IMG/VR virus record: IMGVR_UViG_3300010413_000010
Location: 34,635-98,634 of that record
Source: a virus
DNA length: 64,000 nt
Direction: 5' to 3' (one strand)
Shown piece by piece: positions 42,386 to 50,880 of the stretch (position 1 is the first letter of the stretch; every line of letters starts with the position of its first letter). Position numbers and translations under genes: made by a program. The notes beneath the pieces are model-generated. The model had not been told where the DNA came from, did not search any database, and saw only the letters and a list, made by a program, of their open reading frames with translations.

Positions 42386-43020
42386 AAATAATTTACTCTT
42401 TTCTTACTCTTTTCAAAGACAAGGAAATATGAGTGAAATTTCCGTGCGTGTTTTTGATTCTTCTTCTGCCAATCAGCAACCAAGCGGTTTTTCTTGGTGA
42501 GAACGAAAAGGTCCTTGGTGTAGAAACCGAGTTTTTCGGCGCCGTTCATTATGAAAACGTGCGAGAAATACTGCTTCCCCGAAGAAACTTTATCTTGACA
42601 TTTGAAGATTACAATTCCGTCGTCTTTCAAAATCCGAAAGAATTCAGCCAGGGAATTGATGTAGAAATTATGGAGCTCTTGCTCCGAACTGAAAACAGAG
42701 AACCGCTTCGCCATGAGATTGCTGCCGTCATCCTTCTGCAGAGATTTCCCTGTAGTTGCAAGGAATGGCGGATCAAAGACGATTGTGTTAACTGAGTTGT
42801 CAGGTAAAGGGAGATCATCTGCAGAGGCTTTTACGATGCTGTCATCTGCCGGGTACAAGTCAGATTTAAACTTGGGTTCCGGTATGCCTGTCCGCTTGTA
42901 GAAATTTCCCTTGGAGTATGTCGGGTCTACATCGACAGTCCCATCAATTGAGTGGAGATCGAGTATCCCTTTAAGTATTTCTGCATCATTGTCGCTGACT
43001 GATTTCACTAGCTCGGCCAT
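42382..43020 (-). CDS. DNA methyltransferase (N4/N6 amino-MTase, DPPF)
   Basis: 212 residues. Catalytic motif IV is DPPF at 83-86 (NTIVFDPPFLAT). FFRILKDDGIVIFKC is the motif VI/VII-like strand. The SAM site must be formed by the N- or C-terminal part, which is compact, as in small phage MTases. Likely protects phage DNA from host restriction. No partner endonuclease is seen. Confidence 0.75.
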   Translation of the reverse strand: MAELVKSVSDNDAEILKGILDLHSIDGTVDVDPTYSKGNFYKRTGIPEPKFKSDLYPADDSIVKASADDLPLPDNSVNTIVFDPPFLATTGKSLQKDDGSNLMAKRFSVFSSEQELHNFYINSLAEFFRILKDDGIVIFKCQDKVSSGKQYFSHVFIMNGAEKLGFYTKDLFVLTKKNRLVADWQKKNQKHARKFHSYFLVFEKSKKRVNYL

Positions 43021-43028
43021 GTGGTGTC

Positions 43029-44759
43029 CTATACGGCCGAACGCTCCTTCTTCCGAGCTTCGGCTTCTTTTCGGTATTTTTCTTTGAGGTAAACCAGAAG
43101 TTCTTCCTCTTCAGCCTCTCGGCCTTTATTGACCGCTTCGGTTACGCTCTTTTTGGTGTCCAGACGCTCGATGAGCTCGTCCTCAATGGTGCCCTCCCCT
43201 ACCAGATAGTAAGAGATGATACCCTTTTCGCCGTTGAACCCATCTCGCCAGAGCCGTGCTTCAGCTTGATCAATTTCCCCAGGAGTCCACGGAAACTCAA
43301 TAAACACCAGAGTACAAGCTCCAGATTCTTGGAGACCATCAACTCCGGTTCCCATCGAGGTGGTGTTTCCGAAGATAAACTGAATCTTATCATCTTCGAT
43401 GAATTTCTGCTTATTCTTTTCCTTCCTTGCACTTGTGATGGTCCCGTTAAAAACCACCGAATTCGGAAACTCTTCATGCAATAACCGGATTGTTTCTTGG
43501 TGCTCGGCGAAAACGACAATCTTGTCCTCGTTTTCCGCAAGGTTGCGGAGGAAAGAATAAACCTGATTCATTTTATGCTTCACTGAGGCCTGTTTCAACC
43601 GCTCAAATACCGTCAATCCGAGAGACGGGTTTTCAGCAATAAGGTCAAGAACAGCGTCTTTCTCATCCAAGTAGGCCTGAAAGTTGTCGAGATCAATAGG
43701 TACGACTGTCCGAATCGGCTCATCCGGGAGATCGGGGAGAATCGTCTTCTTGTCGAAGAAGAGCATTCCGTTGTTGTACAGTTTCCTGTTTAATTCAAGC
43801 AGATTACTGGCACCATCATACTTCGTGATCCTTCTCGATTTCCCAAGATAAATCTGCCTTGGTTCACAGTGGCGGATAAAGAAATCTTCATCGGTTTGCC
43901 AGGTGTAAGGCTTCATTACCTTCCAGTAGGAAAGAAGTTCAGAAGGACGGGAGAGGATCGGCGTACCGGTCATCCCTATCACATACCGAGCGTGGGACGC
44001 GAGAGTCTTCCAAGCGTAGTACACTTTGGTTTCGTTGTTCTTCAGCCGGTGAACCTCATCAGCAATAATTGTTCTGAAGCCAGACCGTAAGAACCGCCGG
44101 AACTGCCGGGACGGAAGACATACATCCCGAACTTGTTTCCTCCCCTTTGCATCGATGTACGGTTTTTGTACAGTCTCGATGGCCCGAGAGAGGAGTTCGT
44201 AGTTGACCACATAGATTTTCTTTTCGGTACATTGGTCGATTGACATATCCCCTTTTAGGATTTCAATCTCTGTTGTATTTCCGAAGAATTTCTTATGGTC
44301 CTTGAGAAATGTTGATTTTACTGGTGCGGGGCTCATCACCAAGGCCGGTAATGAGTCCTCTATGGTTTTGATGAGGGCAAGACTGATCAGGGTTTTACCT
44401 GATCCCATTGGTAGGCCCCAAACTCCACGGTAACCATGCCACTTTATGTATCGTAGCGCATCTAACTGGTATCGCCGTAGTGCGTAGGGTTCTACAAGCT
44501 GAAGATTCGGGAACGGCTCATCTTTCCAGCCGTCTAAGGGTGGTTCAAGAATATCTTTTGCGAGGTCTGGTGTTAGGTTAAACGCTTCTTTGTTCAACAA
44601 CAGCACATTCTCCTCGGTGTAGGGGATCGCCCACTCCTTTGTTTTCCCGTCATAAGTCCGACCCGGAATGCTTTTAATCAGGGCGATATTCTCTTGGAAG
44701 CGAAGGCCTCCAATCTTTAGTATAATACGCCCATCATTACTGAGTCGTGCTTTCTGCAC
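43029..44759 (-). CDS. SNF2-family helicase with HARP-like N-terminus
   Basis: 576 residues. Residues about 10-65 (RTYDGKTKEWAIPYTEENVL) resemble the HARP domain of SMARCAL1-type annealing helicases. The SNF2 core has Walker A PMGSGKT (117-123), DEVH box (234-237) in IIADEVHRLKN, GMTGTP (motif III), and motifs V/VI in the C-lobe (STSMGTGVDGLQ-like region, QAEARLWRDG). It probably remodels forks or promotes strand annealing in replication. Confidence 0.85.
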   Translation of the reverse strand: MQKARLSNDGRIILKIGGLRFQENIALIKSIPGRTYDGKTKEWAIPYTEENVLLLNKEAFNLTPDLAKDILEPPLDGWKDEPFPNLQLVEPYALRRYQLDALRYIKWHGYRGVWGLPMGSGKTLISLALIKTIEDSLPALVMSPAPVKSTFLKDHKKFFGNTTEIEILKGDMSIDQCTEKKIYVVNYELLSRAIETVQKPYIDAKGRKQVRDVCLPSRQFRRFLRSGFRTIIADEVHRLKNNETKVYYAWKTLASHARYVIGMTGTPILSRPSELLSYWKVMKPYTWQTDEDFFIRHCEPRQIYLGKSRRITKYDGASNLLELNRKLYNNGMLFFDKKTILPDLPDEPIRTVVPIDLDNFQAYLDEKDAVLDLIAENPSLGLTVFERLKQASVKHKMNQVYSFLRNLAENEDKIVVFAEHQETIRLLHEEFPNSVVFNGTITSARKEKNKQKFIEDDKIQFIFGNTTSMGTGVDGLQESGACTLVFIEFPWTPGEIDQAEARLWRDGFNGEKGIISYYLVGEGTIEDELIERLDTKKSVTEAVNKGREAEEEELLVYLKEKYRKEAEARKKERSAV

Positions 44760-44977
44760 TACTCAAGCATCATGTCAAGGAATGCGTCGGCCCCTAAGAT
44801 ATCGACGATTCCTTTTGCTACTTCCTTCGCCTCTTCACGGGAGAGAAATATAACATCCTCTCCCCTCGGCGATCTCTCAACCAGAACTATGTTTCCGTTG
44901 TCTCTAATCCCTTGAATGAGGGATAAAGTACGTTCGTCACCCATAATTCTGATCGTCTTTTCTGTTCGTAAGCTCAC
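44759..44977 (-). CDS. Hypothetical small protein
   Basis: 72 residues from GTG 44977 with AGGAGG upstream. Pattern TIRIMGDERTLSLIQGIRDN, then NIVLVERSPRGEDVIFLSRE, reads as a compact alpha/beta domain. No known family. Confidence 0.5.
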   Translation of the reverse strand: MSLRTEKTIRIMGDERTLSLIQGIRDNGNIVLVERSPRGEDVIFLSREEAKEVAKGIVDILGADAFLDMMLE

Positions 44978-45597
44978 ACTACCTCCTGATAGAGTTCAGG
45001 TTTGTAGGCGCCGAGCTTTGCATACTTCTGCACATCGAGAACCTCCATCGTGGTTCCCTGTAGCTTATCGTGATGGTTGTCAAAGACAAACCATCCGGTT
45101 ACCAGCGCACCGACATGAAACAATCCTTCTGGATGTACAGGGCCTCGATAGTCGACCATGCGGTTGAAGACATAAACTTTTTTCAGTTTATCCCACAACC
45201 CGGTCTCATACCGCCCTACACTCCCGAAGTAGTTCAACCGGCCGATGGTAATTACCTTGTCGGCAATGGACAAGGACTTCTTCACCATCTTGTCCCATTC
45301 GGAAAATGGGAAATTCGTTACCACAGCATCCCAATGACCTCGAAGGTCATAGATGTTTGCACGGTCTCCGTAATCTGTGTACCAGTCTGAAGCGTCGATC
45401 TGCATTTCAGGATGTTTTTCCTTGATAGCTTCAACGACGGCTCCGTCCCCGGCACATGGATCAATGATATGAGAATTAGTGTCCACCTCTCCGGTTTTCA
45501 GTAATTCCCACGTCAGTGACTTCGCAGTCGGGTAGAAATCCCCCACGGGTCGTTCCTTCTGGGGAAGACGGTTAGCATACGCCTTACCGCTTTCCAT
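44974..45597 (-). CDS. SAM-dependent (adenine-type) DNA methyltransferase-like protein
   Basis: 207 residues from ATG 45597 (GGAG upstream). Motif I IIDPCAGDGAVV (45-55), motif IV VTNFPFSEW (NFPF at 95-98, in place of NPPF). No target-recognition insert is seen, so it may be a small phage MTase or an inactive relative. First gene behind the strong promoter at 45677-45705. Confidence 0.7.
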   Translation of the reverse strand: MESGKAYANRLPQKERPVGDFYPTAKSLTWELLKTGEVDTNSHIIDPCAGDGAVVEAIKEKHPEMQIDASDWYTDYGDRANIYDLRGHWDAVVTNFPFSEWDKMVKKSLSIADKVITIGRLNYFGSVGRYETGLWDKLKKVYVFNRMVDYRGPVHPEGLFHVGALVTGWFVFDNHHDKLQGTTMEVLDVQKYAKLGAYKPELYQEVV

Positions 45598-45639
45598 TTG
45601 AACTCCGTATCTAAAAATGTCTTGGAATAGTTGATACAG

Positions 45640-45660
45640 CCCCCGGCCCGAAGGCCGGTT
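45640..45660 (-). repeat. GC-rich 5'-UTR hairpin
   Basis: CCGGCC-TTCG-GGCCGG (minus strand) lies just downstream of the predicted transcription start of the 45.7 kb promoter. A 5'-end stabilising stem or processing site is likely. Confidence 0.55.
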
Positions 45661-45676
45661 TGTGCATCTGATACGG

Positions 45677-45705
45677 ATTCTACCACGTTTACGAATAGAT
45701 GTCAA
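45677..45705 (-). promoter_or_regulatory. Strong promoter for the leftward replication operon
   Basis: Minus strand TTGACA (45705-45700), 17-bp spacer, TAGAAT (45682-45677). It can serve the long co-directional run of genes from 45597 down to the primase. Confidence 0.85.
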
Positions 45706-45727
45706 GAGATTTTGGAGAAAATGGAGA

Positions 45728-45940
45728 TTATTTTTTTGTGAACACCTGAGCGATACAAAATTCCTCGTCATGCTGCTGAAACATTGTCAAATCCAGACAG
45801 TCGACATGAACTTGGATAGCCTCCATGATTCCGTCCTGTTCTGTACCAGCAATTTTCACCAGCACAACAGGCTCGTCTTTACTTTCCCCGCAAATAGGAC
45901 ATCTAAAATTGGTCATGTTTGGATGATCGAAAATCTTCAT
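45728..45940 (-). CDS. Small zinc-binding protein
   Basis: 70 residues: CPIC near residue 14-17 and HVDC near 45-48 provide four ligands. Small and compact. The start overlaps the stop of the upstream gene (ATGA). Function unknown. Confidence 0.6.
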   Translation of the reverse strand: MKIFDHPNMTNFRCPICGESKDEPVVLVKIAGTEQDGIMEAIQVHVDCLDLTMFQQHDEEFCIAQVFTKK

Positions 45941-46191
45941 TTCACCTCCTTGGGTCTGCAGACCGGACAGGGTATCTCAAACCCGCCATGTTCAGGGTCA
46001 TTATCTCTAAGGACCCTCTCATTGTTACAGCAGTTACAGTTCCCCTCTTCGTCCACGAAATACTCCGGTTCAGGGCAGTCCATGTTGGCGGGGGGTTCCG
46101 GGTAATCAACACCACTGTCGTACCCCGGTTCGTTACCGGGAATCATTGACTCTGTTACTCCGGGGGGCAGATTACTATTCGCTCTTTTCAT
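45937..46191 (-). CDS. Small Cys-rich, Pro-rich protein
   Basis: 84 residues, Pro-rich N-terminal half and a Cys-rich C-terminal half (CNCCNNE, then CPVC). GAGGAGACG precedes the start. Likely metal binding. No family recognised. Confidence 0.55.
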   Translation of the reverse strand: MKRANSNLPPGVTESMIPGNEPGYDSGVDYPEPPANMDCPEPEYFVDEEGNCNCCNNERVLRDNDPEHGGFEIPCPVCRPKEVK

Positions 46192-46253
46192 CGTCTCCTC
46201 CTTTACGTTCCCAGCGTATATTTGCGCTTGTTTTTATACTTTGGTATCGTATA

Positions 46254-47162
46254 CTACTCAGACTTTATCAGACCAATGCTCTTGAGATACTTCTCAGTAG
46301 CAGTGATTGACTTGTGATTCAGTAACCGACACACTTTGTACAAATCTGTAGTGCGTTTATAAATTTGTACAGCAAAGTAGTGCCGGAAGCTATGGGCATG
46401 GTATCGGTACTCAATCTTGCCAGCCTCTTCCAGAGCGCCCATATACCGAGCAAGGTCGTTTTGAATGGTCTTCTTTTTCAGGTTAGCAAAGGGCTGTTCC
46501 TGAGATAAGTCGTATCCACGGGCTTCAATCGGAGCCCGGCACTTATCGGGGAAGTGACCAGTAACAGTCCGTCCACCCTTCACTATCGTTGTGTAGACAT
46601 CGCCGTTCAGTTTTATCTTCTGTATCTCCGCGACCCGGAGACCGGTATTTATCATTACCAGAGTTGCCACATAGGTGTGATCAGTTTTTATCCCGGCGAG
46701 AATGGTCTCGATTTCGTCTTCCCGAGGAGCGGTTTGTTCACGAACCGTCTCCATCTTGGGGACTTTTTTAGTACCTGAGAAAGGATTAAACCGGAGGTAG
46801 TCGTATCTGATAATCAGGTTGTATAAACCGCTGATAGCTGCCACGTGTAGCCGGACCGTTGAGGGAGACCTTTCTTTGCTCAGAGCAACAAGGTAATTAT
46901 CAGCATCTCTGGCCTTTACATCCAGAACATGATCAAAGGAGTTGAGGAACCGCTTCAGGCCGTAGCTGTAAGTCTCCCAAGTCTGAGGCTTCAGGCTTTC
47001 TTGATACTCTTTTAATACCTCATTGAGATTGAATTGAGCTTTCTTCCTGGCATGTTGCTCCTTTTCAGTAGCTTCCTGCAGATCGGCGTTAACCACTGCT
47101 GCCTTAGCAATTTTCTCATGGTAGTCAGTCAGGTCTTTGGAATTATCAAGAAGTTCAGTCAT
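46254..47162 (-). CDS. Tyrosine recombinase (XerC/D-like)
   Basis: 302 residues. Complete catalytic set: Arg176 (TGLRVAEI), Lys195 (VKGGRT), His257 and Arg260 (HSFRHYF), His283 (LNHKS), Tyr292 (TEKYL). N-terminal SAM-like core-binding domain about 43-125. It can integrate the phage or, since the element has Rep and Par, resolve multimers as Cre does for P1. Own promoter at 47186-47214 and repeats just behind it. Confidence 0.85.
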   Translation of the reverse strand: MTELLDNSKDLTDYHEKIAKAAVVNADLQEATEKEQHARKKAQFNLNEVLKEYQESLKPQTWETYSYGLKRFLNSFDHVLDVKARDADNYLVALSKERSPSTVRLHVAAISGLYNLIIRYDYLRFNPFSGTKKVPKMETVREQTAPREDEIETILAGIKTDHTYVATLVMINTGLRVAEIQKIKLNGDVYTTIVKGGRTVTGHFPDKCRAPIEARGYDLSQEQPFANLKKKTIQNDLARYMGALEEAGKIEYRYHAHSFRHYFAVQIYKRTTDLYKVCRLLNHKSITATEKYLKSIGLIKSE

Positions 47163-47185
47163 GGCTCCCTCCTTATTACAATATA

Positions 47186-47214
47186 ATTATATTATAATTA
47201 TATTCTGAAGTCAA
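47186..47214 (-). promoter_or_regulatory. Promoter of the recombinase
   Basis: Minus strand TTGACT (47214-47209), 17-bp spacer, TATAAT (47191-47186), inside a very AT-rich stretch. Confidence 0.8.
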
Positions 47215-47246
47215 TAGACAAAACATGTATTTAGTCTATTTCATAA

Positions 47247-47385
47247 CTACCATTTGTCGTAGGAAACTCTACCTTTTGTTGTAGTTTTATCCAGAAATTT
47301 AACGCTTTTTGCCCGAAATTGGGGGTATTTTACCGATAAAGTGGTCGTTTTGAGAGGATATTTCAGATGCTACCATTTGTTGTAA
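47247..47385. repeat. Three CTAC-N8-GTAG repeats between recombinase and rep
   Basis: CTACCATTTGTCGTAG (47247-47262), CTACCTTTTGTTGTAG (47269-47284, 22 bp further) and CTACCATTTGTTGTAA (47370-47385). Each is a direct repeat and an imperfect palindrome. They may be recombinase core/arm sites (resolution or attachment site) or binding sites for the Rep protein, whose gene ends 13 bp away. Confidence 0.65.
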
Positions 47386-47397
47386 CTCTGAACTGAT

Positions 47398-48681
47398 CTA
47401 ACTGGGCAGGTCCGGCTGAACAACTTCCCGCTCGTGGGCTTTGGTTTTTGTCTCCATGTATTCTTCTTTGATGAGATAAAAAACGTAATTGTTGAATAGC
47501 TCGTTTTTCTCTTTTCCACTTCCTTTCGATTTCACATTTTTTACAAAAGCTGTAGCTTCTTCTTCAAGTTGTTTGTATAGAGCTTTGTCTTCTTCTTCTA
47601 ACTCCGCTGCTCGGCTTTTAATGGCATCCAGCTCAATTTCCGGGAGTTTTTCAATTTCTGAATTGATGAACTCTTCGGAATTGTAAATCACGATAAAAGT
47701 TTCAAAAAAGTCATTATCATCAAAAGCGTAATCCATGATAATCCGATGCTCTTTTAGTTCATCCAGCGCTTTACGGAATTGGTCTTTTTGACGGGACCGT
47801 TCTTTGTAGATAGGTGCTTGGAGGTACTGGGCAATTACACTGTAGGGCACTCGGAGGTGTGCATGATTGTGTTTATGGGTCCCATACAGCCGTATTTTAA
47901 AGAATTCGTACAGTCGTGCAGCACTTTTAATTTTGAACTCATAATACCGGAGAATTGATAAATAACTATGTGGTTTTTTCAGTAAATTGTGGAAATGGAA
48001 AAGATTAAACATGATATCTATCTCCCCCCCCTTGAAGGCATCATCGACAAGACCTCGATATGAGAGCAATGGGATTGGGCTCTGTACAATATGCTTATTT
48101 CCAAATTTATAAGTTGATCGAAGAGAGATAGTCGTCGCTGCCATAGCTTCCAGGGAATCGCGTACTTTGCGATGATCCATAGAGAAAGTTCGTTTTGCAA
48201 AATAACAGAATTCTTTTACATTCACTGGGCATCGGGTCAAGGTTCTTGCTTTGTCATAAGCGTCCATAATGTGTTTTTGTCGAATTCCTTCAGGGAGATC
48301 ATCAACAGTGAGGAGTTCCCGTTCCCGGCTACTTCTTGCTTTATCCCGTAACCCTTTCAATGCACGATTATCAGAATCAGCAATGGAGTTCTCAATGAAA
48401 CTTCGGAGTTCAACCCGATATGATCTCGTGGACAAGTACCAGTAATACTCCAAAGCTACAAGAACATCCCGGTCTTTACAGGTTAAGGCTCGTCTATTGT
48501 AAATCAGATTTAGCTTGTATTCGATCCCATTAAACACATACCCGTAAGAGTACTCTTTGCCGGTCTCGATATTTTGAGGACGATTTGAAGCTGTAAAGAA
48601 TGGTAAGGTCATAAGATTTTTGTCTGTGGGGAAATTCTCATATAGAACCTTCGTCGGAAGACTGCTTCCTTTCTTACTCAT
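47398..48681 (-). CDS. Plasmid-type replication initiator (Rep/RepA, winged-helix)
   Basis: 427 residues. Centre and C-terminus have the paired winged-helix style of plasmid initiators: CKDRDVLVALEYYW, KVRDSLEAMAATTI, then ARLYEFFKIRLYG and QFRKALDELKEHRIIMDYAF. The C-terminal 100 residues are coiled and charged. It lies directly beside an iteron array and DnaA boxes (48694-49108), and an inverted iteron overlaps its leader, so autorepression is likely. I cannot assign it to a named Rep family with certainty. Confidence 0.75.
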   Translation of the reverse strand: MSKKGSSLPTKVLYENFPTDKNLMTLPFFTASNRPQNIETGKEYSYGYVFNGIEYKLNLIYNRRALTCKDRDVLVALEYYWYLSTRSYRVELRSFIENSIADSDNRALKGLRDKARSSRERELLTVDDLPEGIRQKHIMDAYDKARTLTRCPVNVKEFCYFAKRTFSMDHRKVRDSLEAMAATTISLRSTYKFGNKHIVQSPIPLLSYRGLVDDAFKGGEIDIMFNLFHFHNLLKKPHSYLSILRYYEFKIKSAARLYEFFKIRLYGTHKHNHAHLRVPYSVIAQYLQAPIYKERSRQKDQFRKALDELKEHRIIMDYAFDDNDFFETFIVIYNSEEFINSEIEKLPEIELDAIKSRAAELEEEDKALYKQLEEEATAFVKNVKSKGSGKEKNELFNNYVFYLIKEEYMETKTKAHEREVVQPDLPS

Positions 48682-49346
48682 TATACCCTCCCTCTACATC
48701 AGAGTTCCACTTTTTGCAGAATTCTGTCTTGGTTTGTAGGAAAATAAGGGTCAAATTTGGTGCTATTCTGGTAATCATGCCCATTTTCACCTTTATTTTT
48801 ACACATTTCTCTTTATGTTAAAGAAGTACCGTAAAAAAGTGGAACTCTGATGTAGGTTTCTACTTATTAAAATAGGTTTTCTCCCACTCTACGGCCAGTT
48901 ATCCACAAAATGTGGATAAACGCTCATGTAATTCCACACCTATGCAGAACTCTGCTGTGATTATATGGGAGCCTGATGTAGCCGTCAAGACACAAAATGT
49001 AAAAAAGTGGAAGTCTGCTGTAGACATATGGAACTCTGATGCACAAATCGGGATTTCTGAAGTACAGATTGTAGAACTCTGATGTTTAAATATGGAACTC
49101 TGATGTAAAATAAAGCTGTAAGTTCTTACCCGATAGCAACTTATGTCTCCTAGAAGAGGTTTTTTCCACGATAGCCCCTAAGTTCTCTAGAATTCCTAAG
49201 ACTTTTACACTATTTAGTTAATCTATATTTACTGTTCTGGCCAAACATCCGACAACACTTGTGGATAACTCCATGTATCCATAGCAGAATCCCATGATGT
49301 GAGTGCAGTATACCATGTTTTCTCCTTATTCTTAGACTAAAGAAAA
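48682..49346. other. oriV: Iteron-type plasmid origin of replication
   Basis: A 17-bp iteron, consensus RTGGAACTCTGATGTAG, recurs in direct orientation at 48839, 48944, 48965, 49007, 49028, 49049, 49071 and 49092, with distances that are 21 bp or multiples of it (within 1 bp), so all lie on one helix face. An inverted copy at 48694-48710 faces the rep start and matches the 48839 copy exactly. A degenerate copy lies near 49283. DnaA boxes: TTATCCACA (48899-48907), TGTGGATAA (48911-48919) and a third at about 49260-49268. AT-rich DNA lies on both sides. No gene is present. Confidence 0.85.
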
Positions 49347-49368
49347 AAGGGACTCTATTGAGTCCCTT
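49347..49368 (-). terminator. Terminator of the par operon
   Basis: Minus strand AAGGGACTC, loop AATA, GAGTCCCTT, then TTTTC. It overlaps the stop codon of the small partner gene and shields the origin from par transcription. Confidence 0.85.
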
Positions 49369-49777
49369 CAGGTTCGTTCTCCCACGGTCTAATATCAGGG
49401 AGAAAGTTATTCCCTATGTCGTTTTCATCCATGATGTCATAAAGTTTCTTTTTCAGGAAGGCGGCGAAAGTACTATAGCCTTGAGTACGGGCGTAAACTT
49501 TCAGCATAGCTGTGTGGTTAACCGGAAAATCGAAATTTATCAGATTACGTTTTTCTACAACTTTTCCTGATTTCACCACTTTCTGAGCTTTGCCCGGCTC
49601 ACGGGGAATACAGTTCTTGGTATACGCCGTTCCAAAAGGTTCCCCCTTCACTTTATCTTCAGCCATGGTCGTTGGCGACGCAGATTGCTTTTGCGCCACA
49701 ATCTTCTCGTTCACACCATCCATCGTCTGTTTGAGCTTTTTCTCTTCCTCTTCATTCTGGTAGTCGTCTAACTTCAT
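49355..49777 (-). CDS. Small partition partner (RHH-like, ParB/ParR role)
   Basis: 140 residues: charged, disordered N-terminal half, then NLINFDFPVNHTAMLKVYAR, YSTFAAFLKKKLYDIMDEN, which looks like a ribbon-helix-helix (one strand, two helices). Coupled to parA by ATGA. In type Ib partition systems the second gene encodes such a small RHH protein that binds the centromere repeats and the operon promoter. The 11-bp repeats at 50636-50740 are the obvious target. Confidence 0.6.
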   Translation of the reverse strand: MKLDDYQNEEEEKKLKQTMDGVNEKIVAQKQSASPTTMAEDKVKGEPFGTAYTKNCIPREPGKAQKVVKSGKVVEKRNLINFDFPVNHTAMLKVYARTQGYSTFAAFLKKKLYDIMDENDIGNNFLPDIRPWENEPEGTQ

Positions 49778-50574
49778 TCAGATGCTCCAATGAGAGCACT
49801 ATAAAGTCTGCGAAGTTCTTTAATTGTCCGCTTCGAGGAATCAGTGCTCTTACTTTTTATCGCAAATTCGAAGATGCTCTTTTTGTGAGCCACACACTGA
49901 GAGATTTTAGAATCTGCTCCAAAATAATACCGGTCAATACCCTCAAGTTGACTGATAGCCTCTACATTTTCCATGTGATCTTTCCGGCGTTGGTCGATAT
50001 TATTTACGATTAGCTTCTCCACAATGATGTTCGGAAGCTGGAGATCGTTACGAAGGTTCCGTTGTATTTCAGAACAGTATTCTACAGCCTGAGCAAAACC
50101 CTCGATGGAGAATTCTTCGGGCTTCATCACTGGAATGTATTCGTCTAACGTCAGGACGGTTACGTCGGTTAGGACTGATTCCGAAGGAGGGCAATCGTAA
50201 ACTGCATGATCGAAACCAAGAGCTTCCAATGCACGGTTAACAGAGATCATAAACATCGGTTTCTGACCAACATCCTTTTTTGCAAAATCTCGAAAGCCCT
50301 TGTTATGGGGACGTACAGGAAGGACATATAGGTTCTCTCGAACTTTGTAGATCGCATCTTCAAAACTGGCACCGTTGGCTATAACATCATAGAAGTCAGT
50401 TTTGAGTGCTTTTGCTTCTTTAGTCCCGAGCCACCAGGTAGCCTGATTACCCTGCGGGTCTGTATCAACTATGATGGTTTTATGCCCAGCTTCAGCAAGC
50501 ATAAAAGCGATATGTCCGGCCATGGTAGATTTCCCTTCCCCACCCTTCTTTGTTTGAACTCCTAATTTCCTCAT
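49774..50574 (-). CDS. parA: ParA-family partition ATPase
   Basis: 266 residues from ATG 50574 (GGAGGTACTG upstream). Deviant Walker A KKGGEGKST (9-17), HKTIIVDTDPQGNQATWW (switch region), DHAVYDCPPSESV (Walker B). No N-terminal HTH, so a type Ib ParA. It segregates plasmid copies by gradient on the nucleoid. Followed by its small partner. Confidence 0.9.
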   Translation of the reverse strand: MRKLGVQTKKGGEGKSTMAGHIAFMLAEAGHKTIIVDTDPQGNQATWWLGTKEAKALKTDFYDVIANGASFEDAIYKVRENLYVLPVRPHNKGFRDFAKKDVGQKPMFMISVNRALEALGFDHAVYDCPPSESVLTDVTVLTLDEYIPVMKPEEFSIEGFAQAVEYCSEIQRNLRNDLQLPNIIVEKLIVNNIDQRRKDHMENVEAISQLEGIDRYYFGADSKISQCVAHKKSIFEFAIKSKSTDSSKRTIKELRRLYSALIGASE

Positions 50575-50635
50575 CAGTACCTCCGTATTCTTACTAAGCC
50601 CCACTGATACCGTGTTCGCGCTCTATTACAGGGCC

Positions 50636-50740
50636 TGCAAGAATAATACAAGAAAAAATGAGAATTTGTCAAGAGAAAGGAAAGAAAAAATACGGCAAAG
50701 TTCTTACGAAATGCAAGAAAAGTGCAAGAAGAATGCAAGA
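50636..50740. repeat. 11-bp-spaced TGCAAGA repeats: candidate centromere (parS) and operator
   Basis: TGCAAGA occurs at 50712, 50723 and 50734, exactly 11 bp apart. Related copies are at 50636 (TGCAAGA), 50647 (TACAAGA) and 50668 (GTCAAGA). Each group has one site per helical turn. The right-hand group is upstream of the parA promoter and the left-hand group overlaps it, as in type Ib par loci. Confidence 0.65.
50643..50672 (-). promoter_or_regulatory. Promoter of the par operon
   Basis: Minus strand TTGACA (50672-50667), 18-bp spacer, TATTAT (50648-50643), 70 bp upstream of parA. The rest of 50740-50880 has no gene I can see. Confidence 0.75.
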
Positions 50741-50880
50741 GAAAATAATCACTAAATAATGGCGGTGAGAACGCACTAAATAGCCGTTTCTGGTGTGTAC
50801 GGTCAGCTCTGGCGGGTAAACGTCGTGACGAGCTCTCAGCGAAGCCTGAGAGTAATATAAGAACATGTCTATGTAGCCCC

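Noticed and set aside
48832-49110. Regularly spaced repeats that could suggest a CRISPR array
   Set aside because: Units are 17 bp with a 21-bp period, degenerate, partly inverted, and next to rep and DnaA boxes. They are iterons; there are no spacers of usual length and no cas genes in the window.
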